NCBI RefSeq assembly: GCF_039538065.1
Contig: NZ_BAABBR010000001.1
Coordinates: forward strand, 782,501-846,500
Origin: Sphingomonas rosea
GTDB taxonomy: Bacteria > Pseudomonadota > Alphaproteobacteria > Sphingomonadales > Sphingomonadaceae
Reading direction: 5' to 3'
DNA length: 64,000 nt
Under the pieces are notes generated by a model. The model saw nothing but the letters and a program-made list of their open reading frames with translations, had not been told where the DNA came from and did no database searches. Of this stretch, positions 39,067 through 46,763 are shown piece by piece. Numbering within the stretch: the stretch's first letter is position 1; every line of letters begins with the position of its first letter. The position numbers and the translations under genes are program-made.

Positions 39067-40623
39067 TTAGCCAGCGCGGCGCTGACCGCCCCCGGTGCCA
39101 CCGCTCGGACCACGCCGGCGCTGGCCGCCGCCGTTCCCCGGACGACCGCCGCCGGCGGGCTGGCCCGCCGGACGCTGTCCGCCGTGGCGCTGCTGCTGCC
39201 CCTGGCCGTGCCCGCCCGAGCGGACCGGATTGCCGACCGGACCACGACCGACGCCGCCGGGCACACCGCGCGCGCTGCGGCCACCTTCACGCGGACCGTT
39301 GCGGTCTTCGGGCATGTCCGAGCGCGGATCGTTGCGCGGGAGGCCGTAGCGCTGCGGATCGCGGGCGTGGCCGCGCGCGCCGCTCTCGTTGCGCTTGTTG
39401 CGCTGCTGCGGCTGGGCGGCCCGCTTCGGCTCGACCTTGAGGCGCTTGAAGGCCTCGACCGCCTGGATGAAACCGGCGGGAAGCGCGGTCTCGGTCAGGC
39501 GCTGGCGCGTCAGCTTCTCGATGTCCTTGAGATACGCCTTTTCCTCGCGGTCGCAGTAGGCGATCGCGATGCCGTCGGCGCCGGCGCGCGCGGTGCGGCC
39601 GATGCGGTGGACATACTGCTCGGGGACGTTGGGCAGGTCGTAGTTCACGACGTGGCTGACGCCCGGAATGTCGATCCCGCGCGCGGCGATGTCGGTCGCG
39701 ACGAGGATCGGCACGCTGCCGTCGCGGAACAGGGCGATCGCCCGCTCCCGCTGCGGCTGGCTCTTGTTGCCGTGGATCGCATTGCTCTCGATGCCGGCCG
39801 CGGCGAGCTGGCGGACGATCTTGTCGGCGCCGTGCTTGGTGCGGCTGAAGACGAGCGTGCGCTCGATTTCCTTGCCGTTCTGGAAGAACAGGGTGAGGAG
39901 CGCGCTCTTCTCGGCCTGGTTGACGAAGGTGACGAACTGCTCAACCCGCTCCGCGGTGGTAGCGACCGGGGTCACCGCGACTTCGGCTGGATCCTTCAGA
40001 TATTCGTCGGCGAGGCTCTTGATCATCTTCGGCATGGTCGCCGAGAAGAACAGGGTCTGGCGCTTGGCCGGGATGATCTTCACGATCCGCTTCAGCGCAT
40101 GGATGAAGCCGAGGTCGAGCATCTGGTCGGCCTCGTCGAGAACGAGGATCTCGAGGGTCTTGAGGTCCACGGCGCGCTGGTCGACGAGGTCGAGCAGACG
40201 GCCCGGGGTCGCGACGAGGACGTCGAGGCCGCGGTGCACGGTGCGCAGGCTCTTGGCATTGGCGACGCCGCCGAAGATCACGCCGACGGTCGTCTTGAGG
40301 CCGCTGCCATAGGCTTCGGCGCTGGCCGCGATCTGGCTGGCGAGCTCACGCGTCGGAGCGAGCACGAGCATGCGGATCTGGCCCGGCCGGAGCGACTGCG
40401 GGCGGTTGGCCGCGAGGCGCTGGAGCGACGGGGCCATGAACGCAGCGGTCTTGCCGGTGCCGGTCTGGGCGATGCCGAGCAGGTCGCGCCCTTCGAGGAC
40501 ATAGGGGATGGCCTGCGCCTGGATCGGCGAGGGCACGGTGTAGTTCTTGGCGGCGAGCGCCTTCAGCAGGGGGGCCGAGAGGCCGAGCTGGTCGAATGTG
40601 GTGGTCAAATGAAATTCCAACAT
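39067..40623 (-). CDS. DEAD-box RNA helicase (RhlE type)
   Basis: 518-residue ATP-dependent RNA helicase. Motifs in order: Q motif (FDQLGLS... SPIQAQAIP), AQTGTGKT, PTRELA, TPGRLLD, DEAD, SAT, ATDIAARGID and HRIGRTARAG. After residue ~385 the tail is Arg/Gly/Gln/Pro-rich, typical of RNA-binding RhlE tails. ATG at 40623, or TTG 15 nt inside (MTTTFDQLG), which has GGAA upstream. The much longer open frame upstream was rejected because it is antisense to recF-like coding on the other side. It separates recF and gyrB, which are often adjacent. Confidence 0.94.
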   Translation of the reverse strand: MLEFHLTTTFDQLGLSAPLLKALAAKNYTVPSPIQAQAIPYVLEGRDLLGIAQTGTGKTAAFMAPSLQRLAANRPQSLRPGQIRMLVLAPTRELASQIAASAEAYGSGLKTTVGVIFGGVANAKSLRTVHRGLDVLVATPGRLLDLVDQRAVDLKTLEILVLDEADQMLDLGFIHALKRIVKIIPAKRQTLFFSATMPKMIKSLADEYLKDPAEVAVTPVATTAERVEQFVTFVNQAEKSALLTLFFQNGKEIERTLVFSRTKHGADKIVRQLAAAGIESNAIHGNKSQPQRERAIALFRDGSVPILVATDIAARGIDIPGVSHVVNYDLPNVPEQYVHRIGRTARAGADGIAIAYCDREEKAYLKDIEKLTRQRLTETALPAGFIQAVEAFKRLKVEPKRAAQPQQRNKRNESGARGHARDPQRYGLPRNDPRSDMPEDRNGPREGGRSARGVPGGVGRGPVGNPVRSGGHGQGQQQRHGGQRPAGQPAGGGRPGNGGGQRRRGPSGGTGGGQRRAG

Positions 40624-40799
40624 GAAGCGACCGGCCGGTGGAGACCACGGGCCGGGGCAGGGTGAGATCAGTACCCCGCGTGATGTGGGAACTTGAAACG
40701 GAACCGAGACGCGGGCCGGCGCCCTTAGGGGCTGCCGATCACGCCGCTTTGTGGCGTCTCGCTGCCGGCCATATAGGGGCAGGCCGCGGAAAAGTCCAC

Positions 40800-41837
40800 C
40801 TACGGGCCGACGGGCACCATAGTCGCCGGTCCGATCCCCTCGAACAGCGCGGCTTCGGTGGCGGTCATCCAGACCTGCCCGCGGCCCTCGAGCCGGGCGA
40901 AGAGCGCGGCGCGGCGCGCGGGGTCGAGATGCGCCGCGACCTCGTCGAGCAGCAGCAGCGGCGGCGCCCCGCGGCGTGTCGCGACGAGTTCGGCATGGGC
41001 GAGGACGATGCCGAGGAGCAGCGCCTTCTGTTCGCCGGTCGAGCAGCGCGCCGCGGGCTGGCCCTTGGCGGCGTGGGTGACGGCAAGGTCCTGGCGGTGC
41101 GGCCCCTCGGTGGCGCGCCCGGCGGCGGCGTCGCGGCCACGGTTGGCGCGGAGCCGGGCGGCGAGGTCGCCCTCCCCCGGCTGGTAGAGCGCGATCGCGG
41201 GCCGCGCGAACAGGTCGTCGGGCACGGCGTCGAGCGCCTCCGACAAGGAGCCGACGGTGCGGGCGCGGGCGGCGCCGAGCGCGGTGCCGTGCTCGGCCAT
41301 GCCGGCCTCGAGCGCGGAGAGCCATTCGGGGTCGGCGCCTTCGGGCTCGGACAGGAGCTTGTTGCGGGCGCGCATGGCGGCTTCATAGCGCGCGGCGTGG
41401 TGCGCGTGGCCGGGCTCGAGGGCGAGAACCAGCCGGTCGAGGAAGCGGCGGCGGTCGCCCGCAGGGCCGGTGAACAGGCGATCCATCGCGGGGGTGAGCC
41501 AGAGGACGGAGAGCCATTCGGCGAGGCTGTTGACGCTCGATGGCGCGCCGTTGATGCGGACCTGCCGACGCTCGGGCGCGGTGGCGAGCGTGCCGGTGCC
41601 GAGCGCGGTCGCGCCCAGCGCCGCGCTCACCGCCCAGCCGCCCCGCCCGTCGCTCCGGGCCATCTCGCCAAGCGCGCTACCGCGCAGCCCGCGGCCGGGG
41701 GCGAACATTGAGACGGCCTCGAGGATGTTCGTTTTCCCCGCGCCATTCTCGCCGAACAGGCAGACGAAGCCGGGGCCGGGCCGAAGCTCGAGGCCGCCGT
41801 GATTGCGAAAGTCGGTGAGGGTCAGGCGGGAGAGCAC
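40800..41837 (-). CDS. recF: DNA replication and repair protein RecF
   Basis: 345-residue SMC-like ATPase that helps RecOR load RecA at gaps. N-terminal start [12 protein letters not shown], Walker [11 protein letters not shown], signature STGEQK and Walker [13 protein letters not shown] are seen. GTG at 41837 gives the usual RecF start; the in-frame extension to 41981 has no RecF character. The protein is a little short for the family, with Ala-rich inserts. No ATPase motif is missing. Confidence 0.93.
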   Translation of the reverse strand: MLSRLTLTDFRNHGGLELRPGPGFVCLFGENGAGKTNILEAVSMFAPGRGLRGSALGEMARSDGRGGWAVSAALGATALGTGTLATAPERRQVRINGAPSSVNSLAEWLSVLWLTPAMDRLFTGPAGDRRRFLDRLVLALEPGHAHHAARYEAAMRARNKLLSEPEGADPEWLSALEAGMAEHGTALGAARARTVGSLSEALDAVPDDLFARPAIALYQPGEGDLAARLRANRGRDAAAGRATEGPHRQDLAVTHAAKGQPAARCSTGEQKALLLGIVLAHAELVATRRGAPPLLLLDEVAAHLDPARRAALFARLEGRGQVWMTATEAALFEGIGPATMVPVGP

Positions 41838-42075
41838 GGCCGGGTCGGTAAAGCAGAGCGCGGGGTCAGACACCAGCGCCGGGTCACGAAGGTCACAGGG
41901 TGGGAGAGTGGAAGACGGGGTCCGATTGACCCGGCGGATGGCGGAAAACGGCGCTCGGAGGGAGAGTCGCGAAGGTCCCATGCTGTGACCTTGCGGACGT
42001 CCGGGCGCGGACGGTGGTCGGATAAGTCAAAGCGCGCGCGGAAGAACCGCTGCGGTTAGTGAAGCAGGCGAAATC
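41838..42075. other. Gene-free stretch upstream of recF with a long-range inverted repeat
   Basis: No gene seen in these 238 bp. AAGGTCACAG (41889-41898) and CTGTGACCTT (41983-41992) are perfect 10-bp inverted copies 84 bp apart. The recF promoter should lie here but no clear box was found. Confidence 0.5.
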
Positions 42076-42321
42076 CTACTTTGCAAGGGTGCTGTGAGTG
42101 TCTGCTTTGCGTGGCAAGCGGACGTCTATTGACCATGCTTGGCGAAACGCCGCCAGAATGCAAAAGCTGACATAGACGATGCCGAAGATCAGATATCCGC
42201 CACCAAAAAACGCAGCCTTCTCGGATAATCAGATACCTTTCTCGAACAAACCAATTGCTGCAAAAACGACGACATAGACGAACGAGAACTCAACCGCGTC
42301 GTCCTTGATGTCCCTCAACAT
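42076..42321 (-). pseudogene. Broken small membrane-protein gene (in-frame TGA)
   Basis: 82 codons, read from ATG at 42321 to TAG at 42076, interrupted by one TGA at 42231-42229 (codon 31). Before it: MLRDIKDDAVEFSFVYVVVF and a continuing hydrophobic helix. After it the same frame continues with a second hydrophobic segment (GGGYLIFGIVYVSFCILAAF) and a basic end. One stop in an otherwise coherent two-helix protein suggests a recent nonsense change, perhaps Trp (TGG) to TGA. The last ~16 codons run into repeat copy 1. Visibly AT-richer than the flanks. No family recognised. Confidence 0.55.
42098..42126. repeat. Imperfect palindrome, copy 1
   Basis: Arms GTCTGC (42100-42105) and GCGGAC (42118-42123) around the 12-nt centre TTTGCGTGGCAA. 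It matches copy 2 over most positions when compared in the same orientation. One arm mismatch. Confidence 0.6.
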
Positions 42322-42345
42322 GCACCGAGATTGAACCCGTTGGCC

Positions 42346-42376
42346 GATGTCCGCAATGGGTGGAAAGCGGACGTTA
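42346..42376. repeat. Imperfect palindrome, copy 2
   Basis: Arms GTCCGC (42349-42354) and GCGGAC (42367-42372), centre AATGGGTGGAAA. The right side continues GTTAGAC (42373-42379), which fits the GTTRRRY core of integron attC sites, though the element is shorter than typical attC. Confidence 0.7.
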
Positions 42377-42387
42377 GACATGCAGCC

Positions 42388-42588
42388 TCAGCGGCGGCGA
42401 TATGTCCGCCATTTCCGATCGCAGTAGGCTGTCACAACGAGCGGTGACGCCGCGATAAGCCAGAAGCCAAGGGCGCTCGCTGGCGGCACACTCCCGTTCC
42501 ACACAACCGTAAAACCGACTGCCCAGATAACGAAGAGGTCGAAGGCAAGGGTCGCCACCACTAATGTGATCAGTGAGAACCGATTCAT
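42388..42588 (-). CDS. Small two-helix membrane protein in repeat-bounded patch
   Basis: 66-residue protein with two predicted helices (residues ~4-30 and ~38-56) and a basic end (CDRKWRTYRRR). No family recognised. It lies between repeat copies 2 and 3, ends 11 nt from copy 2, and has the lower GC of the patch. Its intact frame and membrane layout argue for a real gene, but expression is unproven. Confidence 0.5.
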   Translation of the reverse strand: MNRFSLITLVVATLAFDLFVIWAVGFTVVWNGSVPPASALGFWLIAASPLVVTAYCDRKWRTYRRR

Positions 42589-42612
42589 TGGCCCACATTA
42601 GGCGTGCGGTCG

Positions 42613-42642
42613 AATGTCGCAAATGGATGGAAAGCGGACATT
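42613..42642. repeat. Imperfect palindrome, copy 3
   Basis: Arms AATGTCGC (42613-42620; one base deleted relative to AATGTCCGC) and GCGGACATT (42634-42642), centre AAATGGATGGAAA. Same orientation as copy 2. Confidence 0.7.
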
Positions 42643-42654
42643 GCGTTTTAAGCG

Positions 42655-42972
42655 TTGAAGAGGCAGCTTACTGGCGTGCTCTTGCCCGCATTCGCCCGAT
42701 TTCTACTTGGTAGTGCTATGGCAATTGCGGTGGACTGGGCGATTTTCTGGCAAATGGTCATGGCGCTGCGAGGGCCAGAGGTCTGGCCTGAAGATTTCAG
42801 CTACCAAAGCAGTAATACCGCTCGAAAGGTTCTCATCGCTATATCTGGCGGCGCGGCAGGAGCGCTTTGGAACGACGGGCAGGGGCAATCGGCAGCCCTA
42901 ATTGCCGCCGCAATCCTCCATCTTGCTATCTACGTCGAGTGGTATCGCTGGCGCGGCTCTCAAGGGAGCTAA
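42655..42972 (+). CDS. Hypothetical membrane protein in repeat-bounded patch
   Basis: 105-residue protein with three hydrophobic segments (residues ~7-38, ~60-73 and ~79-95) and a C-terminal YVEWYRWRGS. TTG start at 42655, 12 nt after repeat copy 3; an internal ATG (residue 22) is an alternative that would trim the first helix. Its TAA stop lies inside the left arm of repeat copy 4. No family recognised. Orientation is opposite to the two other small genes of the patch. Confidence 0.5.
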   Translation: MKRQLTGVLLPAFARFLLGSAMAIAVDWAIFWQMVMALRGPEVWPEDFSYQSSNTARKVLIAISGGAAGALWNDGQGQSAALIAAAILHLAIYVEWYRWRGSQGS

Positions 42973-43000
42973 CGTCCGCAATGGGTCGGAACCGGAAAGC
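42970..43000. repeat. Imperfect palindrome, copy 4 (partial)
   Basis: Left arm AACGTCCGC (42971-42979) and centre AATGGGTCGGAA are conserved; the right arm is degraded (GCAGG in place of GCGGAC). Contains the stop codon of the preceding gene. Confidence 0.5.
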
Positions 43001-43004
43001 AGGT

Positions 43005-43030
43005 GGGCCCCGGATCAGGTCCGAGGTGAC
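43005..43030. repeat. Second palindromic repeat (GGCCCCGGATC type)
   Basis: CCCCGGATC and GGTCCGAGG arms around a short centre. It resembles the widespread alphaproteobacterial intergenic palindrome whose usual form is GGCCCCGGATCAAGTCCGGG. Different family from the 30-bp palindrome beside it. Confidence 0.55.
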
Positions 43031-43085
43031 GGTGGCCTGGGCCGCAGTCGGGCCCCTCGACCACTCCACCGCGCGGAGCGGTCAC

Positions 43086-43112
43086 CCTCCCCATTGCGGC
43101 GCAACGGGGAGG
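43086..43112 (-). terminator. Stem-loop after dnaN
   Basis: CCTCCCC-A-TTGC / GCAA-C-GGGGAGG with a 3-nt GGC loop, 11 nt after the dnaN stop on the minus strand. No U-run follows, so termination is uncertain. Confidence 0.45.
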
Positions 43113-43122
43113 ACGAAGCAGC

Positions 43123-44226
43123 TCAGACGCGCATCGGCATGAGGACGTAGAGCGCGCTCGACTTGTCGTTCTCGCGCAGCAGCGTCGGGGCGGCGGCGTC
43201 GGCGAGGTGGACTTCGACCGTGTCGCCGTCGATCTCCGACAGGATGTCGAGGAGATAGCGGGCGTTGAAGCCAATCTCCATTCCGTCGGCGCTGTAGTCG
43301 GCGGCGAGTTCTTCGGTGGCGAGGCCGTTCTCGGGCGAAGTGACCGACAGGGTCACGCGGTCGCGGTCGAGGCTGATTTTGACCGCGCGGGTCTTCTCGC
43401 TGGCGATGGTCGCGACACGGTCGACGCCCGCCTTGAAGGTCGCGGGATCGAGCTTCAGAAGCTTGTCGTTGGCGGTCGGGATGACGCGGTTGTAGTCGGG
43501 GAAGCTGCCGTCGATCAGCTTGCTGGTCAGCACGGCATGGCCGAGGACGAAGCGGATCTTGGTGGCCGAAAGCGAGACCTCGACCGTGCCCTCGACCTCG
43601 TCGAGGAGCTTGCGGAGCTCGAGCACGCACTTCTTGGGCACGATCACGTCGGGCATGCCGTCGGCGCCGTCGGGCTTGGCGACGGTGACACGGGCAAGGC
43701 GGTGGCCGTCGGTCGCGGCGGCCTTGAGCATGTCGTCGGCGACGTGGAGGAAGATGCCCATCAGGTAATAGCGGGTCTCTTCGCTGCTGATCGCGAACTT
43801 GGTCTTGTCGATGATCTGGCGGAGCGTCGCGGCCGGCAGCTCGAAGCGGGTCGGAAGCTCGCCCTCGGCGATCACCGGGAAGTCGTCGCGCGGCAGGGTC
43901 GAGAGATTGAAGCGGGCGCGGCCGGCGACGACCTGCATCTTGCCATCGGCGGCGGAGAGCTCGACCTGCGACCCCTCGGGCAGCTTGCGGACGATGTCGA
44001 AGAAGGTGTGCGCCGAGACGGTGGTCGCGCCGGCGGTGGCGACATTGGCGGCGACGCTTTCGTCGACCTGAAGGTCGAGGTCGGTCGCCATCAGGCGGAG
44101 CGAGCCGCCTTCGCGGGCATCCAGGAGGACGTTCGAGAGGATCGGAATGGTGTTGCGGCGCTCCACCACCGACTGCACGTGGCTGAGGCTCTTGAGGAGG
44201 GTAGCCCGTTCGATCGTCGCCTTCAT
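43123..44226 (-). CDS. dnaN: DNA polymerase III beta subunit (sliding clamp)
   Basis: 367-residue clamp with the three usual beta-clamp domains. The N-terminus MKATIERATLLKSLSHVQSVVERRNTIPILSNVLL, the DGHRLARV segment and the C-terminal YVLMPMRV (partner-binding pocket end) are diagnostic. No dnaA is next to it here. recF lies downstream on the same strand but ~1.3 kb away, with the repeat-bounded patch in between. Confidence 0.98.
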   Translation of the reverse strand: MKATIERATLLKSLSHVQSVVERRNTIPILSNVLLDAREGGSLRLMATDLDLQVDESVAANVATAGATTVSAHTFFDIVRKLPEGSQVELSAADGKMQVVAGRARFNLSTLPRDDFPVIAEGELPTRFELPAATLRQIIDKTKFAISSEETRYYLMGIFLHVADDMLKAAATDGHRLARVTVAKPDGADGMPDVIVPKKCVLELRKLLDEVEGTVEVSLSATKIRFVLGHAVLTSKLIDGSFPDYNRVIPTANDKLLKLDPATFKAGVDRVATIASEKTRAVKISLDRDRVTLSVTSPENGLATEELAADYSADGMEIGFNARYLLDILSEIDGDTVEVHLADAAAPTLLRENDKSSALYVLMPMRV

Positions 44227-44348
44227 AAAGCCCAGCTCAGTCCTTTTGCCCCGGTGCCGCGGTTCACGCCCGAAGCGCGGCGCGGCATGTTTGGAGGGCC
44301 GTTATAGCGGGCGGGCGGAGGCTTGGAAGAGGGTTGAAGGGCCGCGTT

Positions 44349-44765
44349 TCACGAGGCCGCGAGGGCGAGGCGCGCCTTTTTCGACATGCCTTCGAGAAAG
44401 CGCAGCGCCTCCTCGCTGGCGAGCTGGAGGCGATAGAGGGCGGAGGCGACGCGGTCACGGTCGCCCTCGGCGGCGGCGGCGATGGCCCATTCGAGCCCGC
44501 GCGCGGCGTCGGCCACCGCTCCGGCCCCGAGGCTGGCCGCGGCCCCACGGAAGCTGTGCGCGGCGGACAGGGCGTGGGCGTAGTCACGGTCGGCGAGCGC
44601 GGCGCGGATCGCGCGCGGGCGCTGATCGAGCTCGCTCGCGAACAGATCGAGGAGCTGGCGGTAGCGCACGGCGCCGAGCGACTGGAGCAAGGCCTCGAGA
44701 GTGTCGGGGTCGAGGCAATCGGCCGTGAGAGCGAGCTCGCGGAGGATGGTCGTCGTATGCGGCAT
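44349..44765 (-). CDS. HPt domain phosphotransfer protein
   Basis: 138-residue stand-alone histidine phosphotransfer protein. His70 in SAAHSFRGAAASLG is the expected phosphorylation site. The whole protein is helical: LDPDTLEALLQSLG then LLDLFASELDQRPRAIRAAL before the His helix. No kinase or regulator is adjacent, so partners are unknown. In some alphaproteobacteria such a protein (ChpT or others) links a hybrid kinase to CtrA, but this one is a classic monomeric HPt, unlike ChpT. Confidence 0.88.
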   Translation of the reverse strand: MPHTTTILRELALTADCLDPDTLEALLQSLGAVRYRQLLDLFASELDQRPRAIRAALADRDYAHALSAAHSFRGAAASLGAGAVADAARGLEWAIAAAAEGDRDRVASALYRLQLASEEALRFLEGMSKKARLALAAS

Positions 44766-44841
44766 GAAGTCTCGCTCTGGCGATTAGGCAGCGCGAGGTG
44801 TCATCGAGATTTGACAGGAGCGCGAGCAGTTTCAATTCCGG

Positions 44842-44885
44842 AATGGAGGAAGCGCGCCGCGATTGCTCGGCGTACTTCCTCCATT
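44842..44885. repeat. Long stem-loop after the fasciclin gene
   Basis: AATGGAGGAAG (44842-44852) and CTTCCTCCATT (44875-44885) are perfect 11-bp inverted copies; an inner GCCG/CGGC pair extends the stem. It starts 17 nt after the fasciclin stop (minus strand). No U-run follows, so it may be a terminator variant or a processed 3' end. Confidence 0.6.
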
Positions 44886-44902
44886 GTGGACCTTAAGCGC
44901 TC

Positions 44903-45469
44903 TCAGGCGGCAGGAAGCACCGCATCGATCGAATGGACGACGCCATTCTTCGCGGGCTGTTCGGTGCCGGTGAGCATCGCCACATGGCCGGCCTTGTCGG
45001 TCACCTTGTAGCCCTGCCCTTCACGCGTGACGGTCAGCGGATCGCCGGCCATGGTCGCGAGCTTGAGCTCCTTCTTGCCGCTCTCGAGCCCCTTGGCGAG
45101 GTCGGTGGTCAAGATGGTGCCGGGCAGGATGTGGTGCCGCAGGAGGCCGGTCAGTTCGGCCTTGCCCTCGGGCTTCTGCAGGCGGTCGAGCGTGCCGGCG
45201 GGCAGCTTGGCGAGCGCATCCTCGCTGGGGGCGAGGATGGTGTAGGGCTCCTTGCCCGCCAGAATCCGCTCCATGCCGGCAGCCTTGACCAGCGCGACGA
45301 GCCTGGGCTGGCCGTCGAGCACCCCGGCGAGGTCTTTGTCGGGCTGGCTGGTGGCGCTGGCGAGGTTGCTTTCGGGCTCGAGGCTGTTGCTGGCAACCTC
45401 GCCCCCGCCCTTCCCGCACGCCGCGATGGCGGCGCCGAGAAGGGCGATCGTCATGATCCGCGACTTCAT
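44903..45469 (-). CDS. Fasciclin-domain lipoprotein
   Basis: 188-residue lipoprotein. Signal peptide with lipobox (LLGAAIAAC, Cys at residue ~18), a Ser/Glu/Asn-rich linker, then one fasciclin (FAS1) domain: PYTILAPSEDALAKLP (H1 motif) and GVVHSIDAVL (H2 motif, with the usual conserved His). FAS1 domains mediate adhesion or ligand binding. The start overlaps the stop of the upstream Gly/Arg-rich gene (ATGA), so it shares its EcfG-type promoter. Confidence 0.92.
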   Translation of the reverse strand: MKSRIMTIALLGAAIAACGKGGGEVASNSLEPESNLASATSQPDKDLAGVLDGQPRLVALVKAAGMERILAGKEPYTILAPSEDALAKLPAGTLDRLQKPEGKAELTGLLRHHILPGTILTTDLAKGLESGKKELKLATMAGDPLTVTREGQGYKVTDKAGHVAMLTGTEQPAKNGVVHSIDAVLPAA

Positions 45470-46641
45470 ACCAGTCGCTCCACGATGGCCTGGACGATCT
45501 GGGTCGTGGGATCGACCTGGTAGATGTAGCCGTCGTTGTAGCGGTACATGCTGTCCGGGCCGTCGACGTAGCGATCGCGATAGGCATAGGGCACGTTGTA
45601 GACGTCATAGCCCGCCGGCATCGGCTGGCCGATCCCGAACCCGCCCGCGAGCAGCGAGACGATTCCGTCGATCACGCCGCTGCCGCGGTCGACCGAATAG
45701 ATCGCGCCGTCGCCGTAACGGTAATAATCGTCGCCATTGTCGGCGTACCAGGGCTGATACTGGACCGGCACGTTGTAGTAGCCGAGGTAATCCTGCGGAT
45801 AAGCGGCGCCGACGTAGTAGGCGCCCGTCCAGTCGTTCGCGAGCGGCCAATAGGCGTCGACATAATTCCGGTCGCGATCGATCCGGTACACGTAGCCATT
45901 GTCCTCGCGGTACCAGTAATCGTCATTGTCCGGGTACCAGCTGCTGTAGAGCGGCGGGAGCACCGCCGCGCCGAGCACCGCGGGCGCGATCGCGCCGACC
46001 AACTTGCGCGCCTGGCCCGGGGGCAGACAGCCGTTGTTCTTCGCGGCGAGGCCCGGGGGGCAGCCGTCGACGAGACCCGTGGTGCGGACCGACTGGAACA
46101 CCTGCGGATTGCTGACCCAGTTGCGGCTGTCGCCGAACCGGACCTCGCGGCGATCGGGGCCACGATAGTCGGCCTGGCGCAGCGCCGGGGCCTGCATCAC
46201 TCGGCCATTGCCGCGCTGCTCGATCCGCTCCGGACGGCCGCCACGGGGCTGCTCGACACGGGCTTCACGGACGGGGCCACGCTCCATCTTGGGACCGCGC
46301 TCGGGACCGCGCATCTGCGGACGCTCGGCACGGCGTTCCTGCTGCTGCATCTGGCGCGCAGGTCCGCGCTCCATGCGCATCGCCTGGCCGCCGCCATTGC
46401 CGCGTTCCATTCGCTGCGGACCACCGCCGCCACGGTTCATCTGCTTTTGGGGGCCACCGCCGCCACGATCCATCTTGGGACCGCCGCCGCCTTGGCCGCC
46501 GCCCGGACCACCGCCGTGCGCGGCCGGGGGACCGCCGCCGCCCTTGGGGCCACCGCCCCCGCCATTACCCTTGCCCTGCGCGATCGCGGGGCCAGTGAGC
46601 GCCAGCGCTGCGACGCCGGCAAAAATGCTGATTTTCCTCAT
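45466..46641 (-). CDS. Exported Gly/Arg-rich protein with three C-terminal repeats
   Basis: 391-residue protein. Signal peptide at 1-22 (ending AIAQ), Gly-rich then Arg/Gln/Met-rich low-complexity region (23-165), a Cys-containing segment (DGCPPGLAAKNNGCLPPGQ), a hydrophobic segment (VGAIAPAVLGAAVLPPLY) and then three repeats of ~64 residues: core blocks at 240-267, 304-331 and 363-391, each of the form YxR-x-x-DGxIYxVD, separated by linkers containing YNVP. AAAGGAG precedes the ATG by 6 nt. Function unknown. Coupled to the fasciclin lipoprotein, and likely part of the general stress response. Confidence 0.85.
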   Translation of the reverse strand: MRKISIFAGVAALALTGPAIAQGKGNGGGGGPKGGGGPPAAHGGGPGGGQGGGGPKMDRGGGGPQKQMNRGGGGPQRMERGNGGGQAMRMERGPARQMQQQERRAERPQMRGPERGPKMERGPVREARVEQPRGGRPERIEQRGNGRVMQAPALRQADYRGPDRREVRFGDSRNWVSNPQVFQSVRTTGLVDGCPPGLAAKNNGCLPPGQARKLVGAIAPAVLGAAVLPPLYSSWYPDNDDYWYREDNGYVYRIDRDRNYVDAYWPLANDWTGAYYVGAAYPQDYLGYYNVPVQYQPWYADNGDDYYRYGDGAIYSVDRGSGVIDGIVSLLAGGFGIGQPMPAGYDVYNVPYAYRDRYVDGPDSMYRYNDGYIYQVDPTTQIVQAIVERLV

Positions 46642-46665
46642 GGAAAACTCCTTTCGGAGCCAACT

Positions 46666-46690
46666 AACGGTCTTCCGCGGGGCACGTTCC
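46666..46690 (-). promoter_or_regulatory. EcfG-type general stress response promoter
   Basis: On the minus strand GGAAC (46690-46686), a 16-nt spacer and CGTT (46669-46666) match the alphaproteobacterial EcfG consensus exactly. It lies ~25 nt before the ATG of the Gly/Arg-rich gene (46641), close enough for transcription to start just upstream of its ribosome-binding site. Confidence 0.8.
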
Positions 46691-46763
46691 CGCCCCTGTC
46701 GACTCCCCGACGTTATGGCAGCGCCGTGATGAATGACCGATTTTCCGCCCTTTAGGGCGAGGT

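Noticed and set aside
40624..41325. N-terminal extension of the DEAD-box helicase up to 41325
   Set aside because: The added residues overlap recF coding and have no helicase character; the Q-motif start at 40623 fits the family.
42076..42978. Classical mobile integron or insertion sequence
   Set aside because: No integrase or transposase, elements much shorter than normal attC, genes in both orientations, no target duplications seen. Kept only as a hypothesis in the findings.
42098..43000. CRISPR array
   Set aside because: The repeats are palindromes spaced by 200-330 bp with genes in between, not ~35-bp spacers, and no cas gene is present.
44349..44765. ChpT identity for the histidine phosphotransfer protein
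   Set aside because: ChpT resembles a dimeric histidine kinase core of about 220 residues; this is a 138-residue monomeric HPt.
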